This document shows positions 1-6,076 of a stretch of DNA of 13,122 bases, one piece after another. Numbering within the stretch: position 1 is the stretch's first letter; every line of letters starts with the position of its first letter. Position numbers and translations under genes: made by a program. The stretch comes from Lentimicrobium sp. GTDB taxonomy: Bacteria > Bacteroidota > Bacteroidia > Flavobacteriales > Flavobacteriaceae. Under the pieces are notes generated by a model that searched no databases, had not been told where the DNA came from, and saw only the letters and a list, made by a program, of their open reading frames with translations. The stretch is from NCBI GenBank assembly GCA_022758945.1, contig JAEMQE010000152.1, forward strand, positions 1,326 through 14,447, in the 5' to 3' direction.

Positions 1-81
1 GATTTTGTGAATGTGAAAATCACGAGTTGCACCAGCGGAACGTTGATTGGCGAAGCGGTTAGTTTGAGTGAGATGAATTAG
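1..81 (+). CDS. miaB: C-terminal end of a MiaB-like tRNA methylthiotransferase (partial)
   Basis: The window opens inside a reading frame of 26 codons ending in TAG at 79-81. The visible peptide begins DFVNVKITSCTSGTLIGEAV. Its pattern of 'D-x-V-x-V-x-I' followed by 'LxGEAV' is what the last strands of a TRAM domain look like at the end of MiaB, the radical-SAM enzyme that adds a 2-methylthio group to i6A37 in tRNA. The catalytic part lies outside the window, so the call rests on this tail and on neighbourhood: from memory, miaB commonly precedes the sigma-54 activator and lptE in flavobacteria. Another TRAM-domain protein such as RimO is possible. Confidence 0.66.
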   Translation, partial: DFVNVKITSCTSGTLIGEAVSLSEMN

Positions 82-86
82 AAAAG

Positions 87-119
87 TTTGCCACGAATTT
101 CACGAATTAGCACGAATTT
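87..119 (+). repeat. Left inverted repeat flanking the GxxExxY gene
   Basis: This stretch holds three spaced copies of cacgaatt, starting with tttgccacgaattt. Its first 22 bases are matched exactly, in inverted orientation, by the end of the block at 587-617. After that the two copies differ by one extra base. It begins 5 bases after the miaB stop codon. No clear target-site duplication is visible outside the pair. It resembles the ends of a non-autonomous mobile or REP-like cassette, which is inference. Confidence 0.75.
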
Positions 120-186
120 CTTTTTTAATTTAAAAAAAATTTATAAACTATTGAATTATTGAAATCAGTAGCAAAAAACAATAAAT

Positions 187-558
187 ATGGAGTTATATAA
201 AAAAGAAGAGTATTACAAAATCATAGGCTTATGTATGGAAATTCATAGAGTTTTAGGCGGCGGATTGTCTGAAATTATATACAAAGACGCTTTGGAAATC
301 GAATTCAAGATTAACAACATCCCTTATGAAAGAGAAAAACCATATTCATTAATTTATAAAGGATATCCCATTTCACATAAATACTATGCGGATTTTGTAG
401 TTTATGATGAGATTATTTTTGAAGTAAAAGCTTTAAAAGAAATTATAAATGATCATCTTACCCAAACATTAAATTATATGGTTTTAGCAGAAAGTCAAAT
501 TGGTATAATTGCAAACTTTAATATTAAAACACTTCAACACAAAAGAGTTGTTATTTAA
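187..558 (+). CDS. GxxExxY family protein (PD-(D/E)XK nuclease-like)
   Basis: This 123-residue protein carries the family signature GLSEIIY (G-x-x-E-x-x-Y, about residues 26-32) after an amphipathic N-terminal helix. It then has the strand-D-strand pattern ADFVVYDEIIFEVKALKE (about residues 68-85), where the Asp and the E-V-K triad match the metal-binding core of the PD-(D/E)XK fold. Length agrees with the family (about 120-140 residues). The biological role of GxxExxY proteins is not established; a nuclease activity is inferred from fold resemblance only. The gene sits alone between two inverted repeats and splits what looks like a miaB/sigma-54-activator/lptE gene run. It also looks more AT-rich than its neighbours, so acquisition as a cassette is plausible. 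The ATG at 187 follows an A-rich leader; an internal ATG at 235 would remove part of the first helix. Confidence 0.88.
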   Translation: MELYKKEEYYKIIGLCMEIHRVLGGGLSEIIYKDALEIEFKINNIPYEREKPYSLIYKGYPISHKYYADFVVYDEIIFEVKALKEIINDHLTQTLNYMVLAESQIGIIANFNIKTLQHKRVVI

Positions 559-586
559 ATTTCAAAAATAGCTACAACTATGAAAA

Positions 587-617
587 AATTCGTGAAATTC
601 GTGAAATTCGTGGCAAA
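587..617 (-). repeat. Right inverted repeat flanking the GxxExxY gene
   Basis: This block carries tandem aattcgtga-type units ending in ttcgtggcaaa. Read on the minus strand it reproduces the left repeat at 87-119, including the outer tttgccacgaattt and three cacgaatt units. It ends 26 bases before the start codon of the sigma-54 activator, so the cassette 87-617 fills nearly the whole gap between miaB and that gene. Confidence 0.75.
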
Positions 618-643
618 AAATAATTTGTGTTAAACAAAAAAAT

Positions 644-1900
644 ATGGAAACAGTTCAATCAATAAAACAACGATTTGAGATTATTGGGAATGACCCGAAA
701 CTCAATCGTGCGATAGAAAAAGCCATTCAAGTGGCACCAACTGATATTTCGGTGTTAGTTGTAGGTGAAAGTGGTGTTGGAAAAGAAAGCATTCCGAAAA
801 TCATTCATACACTTTCACACAGGAAACACGGAAAATATATCGCCGTAAACTGTGGCGCCATTCCGGAAGGAACGATTGACAGCGAGCTTTTTGGCCACGA
901 AAAAGGTTCTTTTACAGGTGCAACAGGAACTCGTGAAGGCTATTTTGAAGTTGCCGATGGCGGAACCATTTTCCTTGATGAAGTGGGCGAATTGCCTTTG
1001 ACAACTCAAGTAAGATTGCTTCGTGTGCTTGAAAATGGTGAATTTATAAAAGTAGGTTCTTCGCAAGTGCAAAAAACCAATGTTCGGATTGTGGCTGCCA
1101 CCAATGTCAACTTGTTTGACGCAATTGAAAAAGGGAAATTCCGTGAAGATTTGTATTATAGATTGAGCACAGTGGACATTACTTTGCCGCCTTTGCGAGA
1201 CAGAAAAGACGATATTCATTTACTATTCAGAAAATTTGCTGCTGATTTTGCTCAAAAATATAAAATGCCTCCAATCAAATTAGACGAAAATGCAGTTCAG
1301 TTATTGCAAAAATTTCGCTGGAGCGGAAACATTCGACAGTTGCGAAATGTAGCGGAACAAATTTCGGTTTTAGAAACCAATCGCGACATAAACGCAACAA
1401 CTTTGCAATCCTATTTGCCTTCGGAAGCGAGCAATTTGCCTTCGGTTATAAAGGACAAAAAAAGCAAAAATGATTTTAGTACCGAAAGAGAAATTCTGTA
1501 CAAAGTACTTTTTGATATGAAAAGTGACTTGAATGATTTGAAGAAATTAACCTTGGAATTGATGCAAAACGGCGTCACAAAAGTTCAAGAGACAAATTCA
1601 AATCTAATCAAAAAAATATATGGTTCCAATGAAGATGACAGTGAAATAGAATTTGAAGAAGAACCAAAAACAGGCGTAATCACAGCTCAAAACAACGAAA
1701 ATAGTTACCAAGAACAAGAAGATAATTATCAATTTGCCGAAACTGTCGAGGAAGAAGAAATTCTGAAATTAGAGCAAAGAGAAATTGAAATGATCAAAAA
1801 ATCTTTGGATAAAAACAAAGGAAAACGAAAAGCTGCCGCCGATGAATTAGGGATTTCCGAAAGGACATTGTATCGAAAAATAAAACAGTTTGATCTTTAA
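644..1900 (+). CDS. Sigma-54-dependent transcriptional activator lacking a receiver domain (AAA+ / Fis HTH)
   Basis: This 418-residue protein is a bacterial enhancer-binding protein that would hydrolyse ATP to remodel RNA polymerase-sigma-54. The AAA+ domain starts almost at the N terminus. It shows Walker A GESGVGKE (41-48), the sigma-54-contacting loop GSFTGA (88-93, a variant of GAFTGA), Walker B GGTIFLDE (106-113), sensor I ATN (152-154), arginine-finger region KFREDLYYRL (165-174) and sensor II GNIRQLRN (228-235). A linker of about 115 residues follows. It has a likely coiled coil (about 282-310) and a strongly acidic, Gln/Asn-rich part (about 328-375). A Fis-type helix-turn-helix closes the protein, ending in RKAAADELGISERTLYRKIK (395-414). 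There is no receiver, GAF or PAS domain, so activity is either constitutive or controlled by a partner. It lies upstream of lptE, TPR and secG genes, from which it is separated by a hairpin at 1921-1950. Its targets cannot be read from the sequence. Confidence 0.93.
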   Translation: METVQSIKQRFEIIGNDPKLNRAIEKAIQVAPTDISVLVVGESGVGKESIPKIIHTLSHRKHGKYIAVNCGAIPEGTIDSELFGHEKGSFTGATGTREGYFEVADGGTIFLDEVGELPLTTQVRLLRVLENGEFIKVGSSQVQKTNVRIVAATNVNLFDAIEKGKFREDLYYRLSTVDITLPPLRDRKDDIHLLFRKFAADFAQKYKMPPIKLDENAVQLLQKFRWSGNIRQLRNVAEQISVLETNRDINATTLQSYLPSEASNLPSVIKDKKSKNDFSTEREILYKVLFDMKSDLNDLKKLTLELMQNGVTKVQETNSNLIKKIYGSNEDDSEIEFEEEPKTGVITAQNNENSYQEQEDNYQFAETVEEEEILKLEQREIEMIKKSLDKNKGKRKAAADELGISERTLYRKIKQFDL

Positions 1901-1917
1901 AAATTGAATATCTTTGA

Positions 1918-1950
1918 CCCGAGCACTAGCGAACTGGCGCTCACTTTTTT
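1918..1950 (+). repeat. Palindromic repeat copy A with T-run; possible attenuator or terminator
   Basis: cccgagc at 1918-1924 opens an imperfect hairpin: gagc (1921-1924) pairs with gctc (1939-1942), and ctag (1926-1929) pairs with ctgg (1934-1937) around a cgaa loop, with one A.C mismatch between the two helices. A run of T follows (1945-1950), giving a rho-independent-terminator look in the 59-base gap before lptE. A related copy lies at 2509-2534. Whether it stops transcription or only trims read-through is unknown. Confidence 0.5.
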
Positions 1951-1959
1951 AAAAATAAA

Positions 1960-2463
1960 ATGAAGCACTTACACTATATCATTGCTCTCACACTACTTTT
2001 TACCTTCAGTGCCTGTTCGGTTTATAACTTCACAGGAACTGGTAAAATTGATGCAAAAACTTTTCAGGTAAATTATTTTCCAAATAATGCTGAATTAATT
2101 GAGCCAGGAATTGACCGAACTTTTACCTTAACATTACAAGATATTATCCAAAATCAAACCAACCTAAATATGGTGAAAAATGGTGGTGATTTAACATACG
2201 AAGGAGAAATTACGGATTACAGAATATCTCCAATGATGGCAACTGCCAATATTCAAGCCGCACAAAACAGATTGACAATCAGAGTGAATGTTCGGTTTAC
2301 CAATAAAAATAAAGAAGCCGATAATTTTGAGAAACCATTCGAATTTTTCTTTGATTATCCCGCAGCACAGCAACTTACAGGTCAGACAAAGGATAACGCT
2401 ATTAAAACAATTTTCGAAAGAATCACTCAGGACATATTTAATGAATCATTGGCAAAATGGTAA
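1960..2463 (+). CDS. lptE: LPS assembly lipoprotein LptE
   Basis: This 167-residue lipoprotein has a basic start (MKH), a hydrophobic stretch (about 6-17) and a lipobox TFSAC with lipidation at Cys19. The mature part begins with CSVYNFTGTG and has the alternating-strand pattern of LptE. It contains a TYEGEITDYRI strand (about 75-85), a long strand RLTIRVNVRFTN (about 106-117) and a final amphipathic helix. LptE plugs the LptD barrel in the outer membrane and helps insert LPS. The residues after the Cys carry no acidic lipoprotein-export signal of the kind that sends Bacteroidota lipoproteins to the cell surface, which fits a periplasm-facing position (inference). The gene follows the sigma-54 activator by 59 bases and precedes the TPR gene by 88 bases. 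Confidence 0.85.
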   Translation: MKHLHYIIALTLLFTFSACSVYNFTGTGKIDAKTFQVNYFPNNAELIEPGIDRTFTLTLQDIIQNQTNLNMVKNGGDLTYEGEITDYRISPMMATANIQAAQNRLTIRVNVRFTNKNKEADNFEKPFEFFFDYPAAQQLTGQTKDNAIKTIFERITQDIFNESLAKW

Positions 2464-2508
2464 ATCCAGATGGCAGTTTTCAGTTAGCAGCTGAAATCTG
2501 AAATCTAA

Positions 2509-2534
2509 CCCGAGCTTCAGCGAACTGGCGAAGC
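2509..2534 (+). repeat. Palindromic repeat copy B
   Basis: This copy matches copy A at 1918-1943 in 19 of 26 positions. The cccgagc start and the agcgaactggcg core are identical, while the bases forming the outer stem differ. Here gctt (2513-2516) can pair with aagc (2531-2534) and cag with ctg around the same cgaa loop, leaving a 3-base bulge. There is no T-run. It sits in the lptE/TPR gap, next to a short heptamer array at 2535-2551. Confidence 0.5.
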
Positions 2535-2551
2535 AAATCTAAAATCTAAAA
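2535..2551 (+). repeat. Heptamer (aaaatct) array abutting the TPR start codon
   Basis: The sequence aaatct-aaaatct-aaaa runs directly into the ATG at 2552. Degenerate units (gaaatct, gaaatct) also occur a little upstream around 2492-2506. The same unit in the same sense orientation precedes the starts at 9225 (plus) and 9069 (minus). Confidence 0.6.
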
Positions 2552-3391
2552 ATGAACGTAACAGATTATACTTATTTAATTAACAAACCAGACGCTATCA
2601 ACGAGAAGCAAACTGATGCATTGGGAAAAGTGCTGGATGAGTTTCCGTTTTTTCAAAGTGCCCGAGCTTTAAGATTGAAAGGACTTTTTAATGAAAATAG
2701 TTTCAGGTATAATTTCGCATTAAAAGTTACGGCAGCGCATACCACTGACAGAACCGTTTTATTTGATTTCATCACTTCAGACACTTTTGTTGCTATCCAA
2801 AAAGGATTATACGACAAGAAAATCCTAGAGCTTCTTGACATTAATGTAATTGATTCCGAAGTAATTAAGCACGAAATAAGGCTTGAGCCAAAAATAAATA
2901 CTTTGGAACAATCCATTATTACTACTATTAAAGAAGCTATTCCGATTGAAGTCAGCGAAAATACAAAATCAGCAGAAGAAAATCTGGGAATTGGAAAGCC
3001 TTTGGGTTTCTCCATAAACGAAAAACATTCTTTTCAAGAATGGCTTCAACTCTCCAGAACTCAACCAATCGAAAGAGAAATCAATTATAAAACATCCACA
3101 TTGGATGAGGATAAAAAGAAAAAAGCTGAATTGATAGATAAATTTATTGAAGCCAGTCCAAAAATTTCTCCAATAAAACAAAACACAGATTCTCCTATTC
3201 ATATCGATGTGAATAAAACAGATAATTCCTACTTAATGACCGAAACTTTGGCAAGAGTTTACTTGGAGCAAAAAAAATATCAAAAAGCGATACAAGCTTA
3301 TGAGATATTAATTTTGAAATATCCAGAAAAAAGTAGTTTCTTTGCAGACCGAATCTCGGATATTAAGATTTTACAACAAAATAATAATTAA
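2552..3391 (+). CDS. TPR-containing protein of unknown function
   Basis: This 279-residue protein appears cytoplasmic, since no signal peptide or membrane segment is visible. The N-terminal half (about 1-100) is helical, with a conserved-looking 'FPFFQSARALRLKGL' region (31-45). The middle is polar and charged, including SFQEWLQLSR (160-169) and a Lys-rich helix KKKAELIDKFIEASPKISP (188-206). The only recognisable domain is a C-terminal tetratricopeptide repeat, TETLARVYLEQKKYQKAIQA (230-249) continuing to about 262. TPRs mediate protein contacts. Only three bases separate its stop from secG, so the two are probably co-translated, and lptE lies just upstream. A link to envelope or secretion work is suggested by position alone. 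Confidence 0.8.
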   Translation: MNVTDYTYLINKPDAINEKQTDALGKVLDEFPFFQSARALRLKGLFNENSFRYNFALKVTAAHTTDRTVLFDFITSDTFVAIQKGLYDKKILELLDINVIDSEVIKHEIRLEPKINTLEQSIITTIKEAIPIEVSENTKSAEENLGIGKPLGFSINEKHSFQEWLQLSRTQPIEREINYKTSTLDEDKKKKAELIDKFIEASPKISPIKQNTDSPIHIDVNKTDNSYLMTETLARVYLEQKKYQKAIQAYEILILKYPEKSSFFADRISDIKILQQNNN

Positions 3392-3394
3392 ACA

Positions 3395-3736
3395 ATGAGC
3401 ACATTTTCAATTTTTTTAGTTTTAATAACAATAGTTTGTTTCCTACTTGTAGTAGTAATAATGGTTCAAAACCCTAAAGGTGGTGGGCTTTCTTCATCAT
3501 TAGGTGGATCAACACAAATTGGTGGTGTACAAAAAACTACAGACTTTTTAGATAAAAGCACTTGGACATTAGCAACTATATTAATTGTACTTATTTTACT
3601 TTCAAGTTTAAGTTTTGGAGGATCATTAGGAGATAGTGATTCCAAAATTATTGACAAAACAGAAACTGCTGCTCCAAAAGCAACAACTCCTGCTCCAATG
3701 ACTCCTGCTCCGGCATCTGAGCCAGCAAAAAAATAA
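3395..3736 (+). CDS. secG: Preprotein translocase subunit SecG
   Basis: This 113-residue membrane protein fits SecG, the small accessory subunit of the SecYEG channel. Transmembrane helix 1 covers about residues 4-24. The conserved cytoplasmic loop VQNPKGGGLSSSLGG (24-38) follows, and helix 2 covers about residues 57-74. The C-terminal tail (about 88-113) is an Ala/Pro/Thr-rich low-complexity extension ending in lysines, longer than in minimal SecG. The ATG lies three bases after the TPR stop. A strong terminator follows at 3757-3789, so secG is the last gene of this transcription unit. Confidence 0.93.
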   Translation: MSTFSIFLVLITIVCFLLVVVIMVQNPKGGGLSSSLGGSTQIGGVQKTTDFLDKSTWTLATILIVLILLSSLSFGGSLGDSDSKIIDKTETAAPKATTPAPMTPAPASEPAKK

Positions 3737-3756
3737 GTTGCTCGTCAAAATATATA

Positions 3757-3789
3757 AAATGCCAGCCTGTCAAAGCTGGCATTTTTTTT
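3757..3789 (+). terminator. Rho-independent terminator after secG
   Basis: aaatgccagc (3757-3766) pairs perfectly with gctggcattt (3775-3784) around an 8-base loop, followed by a run of T to 3789. It separates the secG unit from groES. Confidence 0.9.
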
Positions 3790-3814
3790 AAGAAAAAATG
3801 TCAGTTTTCAACTG

Positions 3815-3831
3815 TTGGCATAATTTCTGAA
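3815..3831 (+). promoter_or_regulatory. Sigma-54-like promoter remnant or look-alike upstream of groES
   Basis: The sequence TTGGCATAATTTCTGAA has the TTGGCA of a -24 element and a -12-like part (CTGA) at the right distance. However, the invariant GC of the -12 element reads GA. It ends 45 bases before the groES ATG. No CIRCE operator and no clear TAnnTTTG box are visible in 3790-3876. This is a weak candidate, recorded mainly because no better promoter for groESL is apparent. Confidence 0.2.
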
Positions 3832-3876
3832 ATCCGATTCTTATCAAATTAATAATAACAAAAATATTATATCATT

Positions 3877-4152
3877 ATGGCTTTAAATATCAAACCGCTT
3901 TCAGACCGCGTTCTTATAGAACCAGTAGCTGCTGAAACAAAAACTGCCTCAGGGATTTTTATTCCGGATAACGCAAAAGAAAAACCACAAAAGGGAACTG
4001 TTGTTGCTGTTGGAAAAGGCACAAAAGACCACGAAATGACTGTAAAAGTTGGAGATTCTGTTCTTTATGGAAAATATGCCGGTACAGAATTGAAACTAGA
4101 CGGAAAAGATTATTTGATTATGCGTGAGGACGATATCCTTGCGATAGTATAG
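3877..4152 (+). CDS. groES: Co-chaperonin GroES
   Basis: This 91-residue protein matches the usual length of GroES, the heptameric lid that caps GroEL and encloses a folding substrate in the cytoplasm. It shows KPLSDRVLIEP (6-16), the mobile loop ETKTASGIFIPDNAKEKPQ (20-38) with the GroEL-contacting tripeptide IFI, then KGTVVAVGKG (39-48) and the C-terminal strand segment KDYLIMREDDILAIV (77-91). It is paired with groEL 88 bases downstream. The gap carries a GC-rich hairpin that could adjust the groES:groEL ratio or stabilise the mRNA. Confidence 0.97.
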   Translation: MALNIKPLSDRVLIEPVAAETKTASGIFIPDNAKEKPQKGTVVAVGKGTKDHEMTVKVGDSVLYGKYAGTELKLDGKDYLIMREDDILAIV

Positions 4153-4153
4153 C

Positions 4154-4175
4154 CCCCTAACCCCCGAAGGGGGAA
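4154..4175 (+). repeat. GC-rich ccccctaa...ggggg palindrome between groES and groEL
   Basis: ccccc (4161-4165) pairs with ggggg (4169-4173) around a gaa triloop, preceded by ccccctaa. This is strikingly GC-rich in an AT-rich gap and begins just after the groES stop. No T-run follows, so it is unlikely to be a terminator. I recall similar elements being frequent in Bacteroidota genomes; that is memory, not a search. Confidence 0.6.
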
Positions 4176-4205
4176 TTCTCAACAAATAAACACACACAAA
4201 ACTTG

Positions 4206-4230
4206 AAACTTTAAACTTTCAAACTTTAAA
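4206..4230 (+). repeat. Heptamer (aaacttt) array before groEL
   Basis: Three copies of aaacttt (4206-4212, 4213-4219, 4221-4227) lie just upstream of the groEL ATG, followed by the A-rich leader aacaaaaaacaa. The unit differs from the aaaatct unit before other genes in this window, but the period and placement are the same. Confidence 0.55.
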
Positions 4231-4240
4231 CAAAAAACAA

Positions 4241-5869
4241 ATGGCAAAAGATATAAAATTTGATATTGAAGCACGTGACGGATTAAAACGTGGCGTCGAT
4301 GCATTAGCAAATGCAGTAAAAGTAACCCTTGGACCTAAAGGTCGTAACGTAATTATTGGAAAATCTTTTGGTGGACCAACCGTTACTAAAGATGGTGTTA
4401 CCGTTGCAAAAGAAATAGAATTGAAAGATCCATTAGAAAATATGGGTGCTCAAATGGTTAAAGAAGTTGCTTCAAAAACCAATGATTTGGCTGGTGATGG
4501 GACAACAACTGCTACGGTTTTGGCGCAAGCCATCGTAAAAGAAGGTTTGAAAAACGTTGCTGCCGGTGCAAATCCAATGGATTTAAAAAGAGGAATTGAC
4601 AAAGCTGTTGAAGCTATTGTTGCAGACTTGGCCAAACAAGCAAAAGTAGTAGGAAGTGATTCTGAAAAAATAAAACAAATCGCTGCAATTTCAGCCAATA
4701 ACGATGAAATGATTGGCGAATTAATTGCTAACGCTTTCGCGAAAGTTGGAAAAGAAGGTGTAATCACCGTTGAAGAAGCCAAAGGAACTGATACTTATGT
4801 AGATGTTGTGGAAGGAATGCAATTTGACAGAGGCTATCTTTCTCCTTATTTTGTTACCAATGGTGAGAAAATGGAAGTAGAACTTGAAAGTCCTTACATT
4901 CTTTTGTATGACAAAAAAGTGTCTTCTTTAAAAGAATTATTGCCAGTTTTGGAACCAGTTGCTCAATCCGGAAAACCATTATTGATTATTGCCGAAGATG
5001 TAGATGGAGAAGCATTATCAACATTGGTGGTAAATAAATTACGTGGCGCTTTGAAAATTGCTGCTGTAAAAGCACCTGGTTTTGGCGACAGAAGAAAAGC
5101 AATGTTAGAAGATATTGCCATCTTAACTGGAGGAATCGTAATCTCAGAAGAAAGAGGTTATACTTTAGAAAACACAACTATCGAAATGTTGGGAACTGCA
5201 AAAAGAGTAACCATCGATAAAGATAACACCACCATCGTAAGTGGTGCTGGTGAAGCTGATGTAATCAAAAATCGCGTGAGCCAAATCAAAGGTCAAATGG
5301 AAGCAACGACTTCTGATTACGACAAAGAAAAATTGCAGGAACGTTTGGCTAAATTAGCTGGTGGAGTTGCTGTTTTATATGTTGGAGCTGCTTCTGAAGT
5401 AGAAATGAAAGAGAAAAAAGATAGAGTTGACGATGCGCTTCACGCAACTCGTGCCGCTGTCGAAGAAGGAATTGTTGCTGGTGGAGGTGTTGCCTTATTG
5501 AGAGCCAAAAATGCTCTTGCTGCTTTAAAAGCGGACAACGCTGACGAAGCAACAGGAATCCAAATTATATCTCGTGCTATCGAATCTCCATTGAGAACAA
5601 TTGTCGAAAATGCAGGACTTGAAGGCTCTGTTGTTGTGGCAAAAGTTGCCGAAGGAAAAGGTGATTTTGGTTACAATGCAAAAACTGACGAATATGTTGA
5701 TATGCTAAAAGCTGGAATTATCGATCCTAAGAAAGTAACTCGTGTAGCTTTAGAAAATGCAGCATCTGTAGCCGGAATGATATTGACAACCGAATGTGCT
5801 TTGGTTGAAATCAAAGAAGAAAACGGTAGTGCAATGCCAATGGGCGGAGGAATGCCGGGAATGATGTGA
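4241..5869 (+). CDS. groEL: Chaperonin GroEL
   Basis: This 542-residue protein is a complete group I chaperonin, the 14-mer ATPase that folds cytoplasmic proteins with GroES. ATP-site motifs are GPKGRNV (31-37), KDGVTVAKEIEL (50-61, with Asp51 equivalent to the metal ligand), AGDGTTTATVLA (84-95) and the catalytic Asp398 in VDDALHATRAAVEEG (396-410). The family signature AAVEEGIVAGGG (405-416) is intact. The tail ends in a Gly-Met-rich run, MGGGMPGMM, as usual for GroEL. A terminator follows at 5903-5934. No truncation or unusual residue was noted. Confidence 0.98.
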   Translation: MAKDIKFDIEARDGLKRGVDALANAVKVTLGPKGRNVIIGKSFGGPTVTKDGVTVAKEIELKDPLENMGAQMVKEVASKTNDLAGDGTTTATVLAQAIVKEGLKNVAAGANPMDLKRGIDKAVEAIVADLAKQAKVVGSDSEKIKQIAAISANNDEMIGELIANAFAKVGKEGVITVEEAKGTDTYVDVVEGMQFDRGYLSPYFVTNGEKMEVELESPYILLYDKKVSSLKELLPVLEPVAQSGKPLLIIAEDVDGEALSTLVVNKLRGALKIAAVKAPGFGDRRKAMLEDIAILTGGIVISEERGYTLENTTIEMLGTAKRVTIDKDNTTIVSGAGEADVIKNRVSQIKGQMEATTSDYDKEKLQERLAKLAGGVAVLYVGAASEVEMKEKKDRVDDALHATRAAVEEGIVAGGGVALLRAKNALAALKADNADEATGIQIISRAIESPLRTIVENAGLEGSVVVAKVAEGKGDFGYNAKTDEYVDMLKAGIIDPKKVTRVALENAASVAGMILTTECALVEIKEENGSAMPMGGGMPGMM

Positions 5870-5902
5870 TTTTTAAATTCCAAATTAGAATAAATAATTT
5901 AG

Positions 5903-5934
5903 AAACCTGTTCCTTTATTGGAGCAGGTTTTTTT
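5903..5934 (+). terminator. Rho-independent terminator after groEL
   Basis: aaacctgttcc (5903-5913) pairs with ggagcaggttt (5920-5930) with one T.G wobble, around a tttatt loop. Four more T follow. It ends the groESL transcript and insulates serB. Confidence 0.9.
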
Positions 5935-5997
5935 ATAGCCAAGGATTTTCTAATCTAGATTTTTTGCTGCTAAAGCAAGAAAGTCTGAATGATATTT

Positions 5998-6005
5998 TTA
6001 CTTTG
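5998..6005 (+). promoter_or_regulatory. Candidate -7 promoter box for serB
   Basis: TTACTTTG differs at one position from the Bacteroidota -7 consensus TAnnTTTG and sits 71 bases before the preferred serB ATG at 6077. If used, transcription would start near 6012, downstream of the GTG at 6005. That would rule out the longer reading-frame start. No convincing -33 element was found at the usual spacing. Confidence 0.35.
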
Positions 6006-6076
6006 TGAAAAAACACGGTATATTCTTTTTTATAAGCAATAGATTGTCGATTTTTGCCCCTTGTAAATCAATTCAA

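Noticed and set aside
87..617. CRISPR array based on the repeated cacgaatt units
   Set aside because: Units are only 8-9 bases, lie nearly back to back without unique spacers, and no cas genes are present.
87..617. Classical insertion sequence
   Set aside because: The enclosed gene is not a transposase and no target-site duplication is visible at the repeat ends.
611..630. tggcaaaaaataatttgtg before the sigma-54 activator as a -24/-12 promoter
   Set aside because: The GG is present but no GC occurs ten bases later, and the GG belongs to the inverted repeat.
815..1219. Long minus-strand open frame of 134 codons inside the sigma-54 activator gene
   Set aside because: It is a shadow of a well-supported gene on the other strand; its translation resembles no family and has unlikely composition.
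2288..2494. Open frame overlapping the end of lptE in another frame
   Set aside because: It is out of frame with a complete lptE, and its peptide has no recognisable features.
3790..3876. CIRCE operator (ttagcactc-N9-gagtgctaa) for groESL
   Set aside because: No such inverted repeat is present in the leader.
4450..4782. Minus-strand open frames within groEL (also 4986-5177, 5349-5552, 5671-5883)
   Set aside because: They are antisense shadows produced by the codon bias of groEL, and their translations are repetitive and non-protein-like.
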